The notes below the pieces were generated by a model. It made no database searches. It worked only from the letters and a program-made list of their open reading frames with translations, and was not told where the DNA came from. From NCBI RefSeq assembly GCF_000348945.1, contig NZ_AOCK01000007.1, positions 180,786 to 244,785 on the forward strand: a stretch of 64,000 nt of DNA, in the 5' to 3' direction. The DNA comes from Paeniglutamicibacter gangotriensis Lz1y. GTDB lineage: Bacteria; Actinomycetota; Actinomycetes; Actinomycetales; Micrococcaceae. Position 1 is the stretch's first letter, and the number at the start of each line of letters is the position of its first letter. The translations under genes were made by a program, and so were the position numbers. Shown piece by piece: positions 61,986-64,000 of this stretch.

Positions 61986-63692
61986 CTACTTTTCGTCGTT
62001 CTCGTCCTGATCGATGGCCGGGGATGCACCGTTCGGGGCTTCGGCGACAGGCGCCTCGTCCTCGAGTTCCGGGTTCAGTTCCTCGGCCGGCTCGGCCAGT
62101 GCGTCGGCGTCAACAACCTCAAGGGCGTCGTCGTCGGCCACGGTGTCCGCGGCTTCCGCCGATGCGTCTTCCTCGTCACCGTCGGTGGTGTCCGCGGTAT
62201 CAGCTGCTGCTGCATCCTCGTCGCCGTCGACCGTGAGGTTCTCGGGTTCAACGATGTCGCGGGCACGCGGACGGCGGGCATCGGCTTCGTCGTCTTCACC
62301 CAGGTCGATGATGTCCGGTTCGGCGAATTCGCCGGTGCCCAGTGCTTCCTCGGCCACGGAGATCTGCTTGCGCCACTTGACTGCTTCTTCGTTGCGACCC
62401 AGGTTTTCCAGGGCGTCGGCGTAAGCCGAGAAGAGTCGCGGGCTGTAGCTGAACGCGCGGTTGATATCCAGCTGCGGGATCTCGAGTTCCGCCAGTGCTG
62501 CATTGAGGTCGCCCAAGTCGTTCTGGGCACCCGAAGCAACCATGGCCATCTCGACCTTGCCGTTGGTGTCGAGGGTCTCGACGACCTCGCTGTGGGCGAT
62601 TTCCAAGGTCTTCCCGGGACGACCGATGCCACGTTCGGCGTCGGCAATCCGGGGCAGGTGCAGGTTGGAACCGCTGATGCGGCGGTGCGTGCGGAATTCG
62701 CGCAGGGCTTCGGCGAACTCGCCGGCAGCGTATGCGGCGAGGCCGACTGCTTCGCGGACAACTGCTACACGGCCACCACGACGGGAAGCTGCGATGGTGT
62801 GTTCGTAGGCCAACTGTGGATCGATGTCGATCAAGCGTCCGGCCATGACCAGGTGCTTGGAGACCCATTCGTTGTTGACGTCGTCAAGGTAACGCAGTTC
62901 CGCACGGGTAATGCGGTCCAGCTCCTTGCCTGTTACATCGTCGTCGATCTCGGGAGAACGTCCGCGCTCGGGGCTGTTCGAGCTGCGCAGGTCGGCCGGG
63001 TTGTGCGGGCGACGTGCGTTTTCTTCGTCGCGCATCGCCTCAAGGTCGGCCGTGCTGGCGCCGGAGCGTGGCGCGGAGCTTCCTCCACGGCGGTCGTCGC
63101 CTCCACGGAATCCACCACGGTCTTCGCGGGGCTTGAAGCCACCTTCACGACGGTCATCGCCGCCACGGAATCCACCGCGGTCTTCGCGCGGCTTGAAGCC
63201 ACCGCGATCTTCACGGGGCTTGAAGCCACCTTCACGACGGTCATCGCCGCCACGGAATCCACCACGGTCTTCGCGGGGCTTGAAGCCACCTTCACGACGG
63301 TCGTTGCCACCCTGGTATCCACCACGATCTTCACGGGGCTTGAAGCCACCGCGGTCTTCGCGCGGCTTGAAGCCACCCTCACGGCGGTCGTTGCCACCCT
63401 GGTATCCACCGCGATCTTCGCGCGGCTTGAAGCCACCCTCACGGCGGTCGTTGCCACCCTGGTATCCACCGCGATCTTCGCGCGGCTTGAAGCCACCCTC
63501 ACGGCGGTCGTTGCCACCCTGGTATCCACCACGATCTTCACGGGGCTTGAAGCCACCGCGGTCTTCACGGGGCTTGAAACCACCCTCACGACGATCATCG
63601 CCACCACGGCGGAATCCACCGGAATTACTCGGCTTAGATTCGTTTCGGTCGCGGTTGTCCTTCGACCCGAAGCCCTTGTTTTCGTTTGACAC
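61986..63692 (-). CDS. Repeat-rich TPR-like protein (Rv1691-like position)
   Basis: A 568-residue protein read from a GTG with AGAGGA upstream (VSNENKGFGSKDNRDRN). Residues 25-203 are an Arg/Gly/Asp-rich repeat array with ten copies of KPREDR in 9- and 20-residue units. A helical, tetratricopeptide-like domain follows (about 255-420; LAYEHTIAASRRGGRVAVVREAVGLAAYAAGEFAEALREF, then NDLGDLNAALAELEI). The C-terminal 130 residues are strongly acidic (Asp/Glu/Ala). This basic-helical-acidic layout suggests RNA or protein binding, possibly condensate formation. It is first in the run leading to the HAD phosphatase and tlyA. The role is unknown. Confidence 0.85.
   Translation of the reverse strand: MSNENKGFGSKDNRDRNESKPSNSGGFRRGGDDRREGGFKPREDRGGFKPREDRGGYQGGNDRREGGFKPREDRGGYQGGNDRREGGFKPREDRGGYQGGNDRREGGFKPREDRGGFKPREDRGGYQGGNDRREGGFKPREDRGGFRGGDDRREGGFKPREDRGGFKPREDRGGFRGGDDRREGGFKPREDRGGFRGGDDRRGGSSAPRSGASTADLEAMRDEENARRPHNPADLRSSNSPERGRSPEIDDDVTGKELDRITRAELRYLDDVNNEWVSKHLVMAGRLIDIDPQLAYEHTIAASRRGGRVAVVREAVGLAAYAAGEFAEALREFRTHRRISGSNLHLPRIADAERGIGRPGKTLEIAHSEVVETLDTNGKVEMAMVASGAQNDLGDLNAALAELEIPQLDINRAFSYSPRLFSAYADALENLGRNEEAVKWRKQISVAEEALGTGEFAEPDIIDLGEDDEADARRPRARDIVEPENLTVDGDEDAAAADTADTTDGDEEDASAEAADTVADDDALEVVDADALAEPAEELNPELEDEAPVAEAPNGASPAIDQDENDEK
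63084..63620 (-). repeat. In-frame tandem repeats encoding GGFKPREDR / GGYQGGNDRRE units
   Basis: About 537 bases of in-frame 27-base and 60-base units inside the TPR-like gene. The 60-base unit comes in two versions (GGYQGGNDRRE or GGFRGGDDRRE, each followed by GGFKPREDR). Units differ at synonymous positions but not in reading frame. The array should be prone to expansion or contraction by slippage or recombination. Confidence 0.92.
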
Positions 63693-64000
63693 TAGATGTG
63701 TTCCTCTCAAAAGGGTCTTCAGTTTTGGACCCCACGCATGAACCAATGGACTCCCGCATCTCACGGAAGTCCACAATAAAATCTTTCGCCCTCACCAGGG
63801 CGTTGAACGTCTGCATCTATCTTAGTCGAGGCTACCGATTCGACTCCGCGATTTATACCAATAGTGCGCAACGCAACTGATCCATACTACGGCAAATTAT
63901 TGATAGCTGCCTGAGACGGGCCTTGAGCAATCGTTGGAGCAGAGGCGTTGAAATATCAAAGAAGCCACTGCTCGGCCATCTACGTCCCAATCTTGCCGGC
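63693..64000. other. Upstream region of the TPR-like gene, no gene seen
   Basis: 308 bases to the window edge, visibly lower in GC than the rest. It should hold the promoter for the TPR-like gene (AT-rich motifs such as TATAAA and TAAGAT occur on the minus strand), but no pair of boxes is convincing. I find no tRNA, rRNA or protein gene. Confidence 0.5.

Noticed and set aside
63084..63620. CRISPR-like repeat array
   Set aside because: The units are tandem without unique spacers, keep a reading frame, and lie inside a gene. No cas genes are nearby.
62592..63741. Two repeat-containing open frames on the plus strand
   Set aside because: They are mirror frames of the GGFKPREDR repeat array in the TPR-like gene. 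The minus-strand frame has the ribosome-binding site and a sensible downstream domain.
63777..64000. tRNA or 5S rRNA at the window end
   Set aside because: No cloverleaf or conserved 5S segments could be built from this AT-richer stretch.

Overview
The window is chromosomal DNA from a high-GC actinobacterium, most likely a member of the Micrococcaceae (Arthrobacter / Glutamicibacter / Paeniglutamicibacter type). The reasons are a WhiB1-type regulator, a PASTA-containing Ser/Thr kinase, mycothione reductase, an OdhI/GarA FHA protein, a class II DAHP synthase, and gene orders shared with Mycobacterium and Corynebacterium. There are no insertion sequences, prophage genes, rRNA or CRISPR. Nearly all of the window is coding, with one tRNA gene.

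Layout. 1-3.2 kb: ftsX (cut by the window edge), ftsE and prfB on the minus strand. 3.4-8.1 kb: a compact minus-strand Tad/Flp pilus operon (tadA, tadB, tadC, a small pilin-like gene, two TadE-like genes and a TadG-like gene). 8.5-12.7 kb: a divergent 1376-residue FHA / two-TM / FtsK-type ATPase resembling the EssC/EccC motor of type VII secretion, with no other secretion gene beside it. 12.7-24.5 kb: a membrane protein, whiB1, pknL with four PASTA domains, aroG, a plsC-type acyltransferase, an esterase, a membrane protein, a long-chain acyl-CoA synthetase, mycothione reductase and a MinD-like protein. 24.7-32.9 kb: pyruvate carboxylase, an orphan ParA-like ATPase, then a regulatory cluster of MerR, bifunctional nuclease, FtsR and OdhI, and a membrane protein. 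33.2-40.4 kb: tRNA-Pro(GGG), then der, cmk, tyrA, rluB, scpB, scpA and parA, almost all overlapping or abutting.

40.6-51.0 kb is an organic-acid block. It has dctA with a divergent DcuS/CitA-like two-component pair, then prpE, a GntR/FCD regulator and prpDBC (2-methylcitrate cycle). The regulator and the Prp enzymes form one tight operon. Two copies of the palindrome TGTATACA lie in the prpE-GntR gap, one of them on the predicted -10 box of the regulator. 51.0-52.9 kb holds an ECF sigma factor and a probable membrane-anchored partner. 53.0-63.7 kb is a long minus-strand run of housekeeping genes: Nudix, xerD, Nudix, pyrG, recN, nadK, tlyA, a small protein, a HAD phosphatase, and a TPR protein with Arg/Gly-rich repeats.

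How the genes connect. The 33-40 kb and 53-64 kb blocks match, in order, parts of the M. tuberculosis Rv1691-Rv1713 region. The organic-acid block and the sigma-factor pair sit between them and look like accessory insertions. The best leads for new biology are the orphan EssC-like ATPase, the repeat-rich TPR protein, the dual-operator and probably leaderless prp regulator, and the sigma / membrane-protein pair that lacks a zinc anti-sigma motif. All functional calls come from reading motifs and context; no database search was run.
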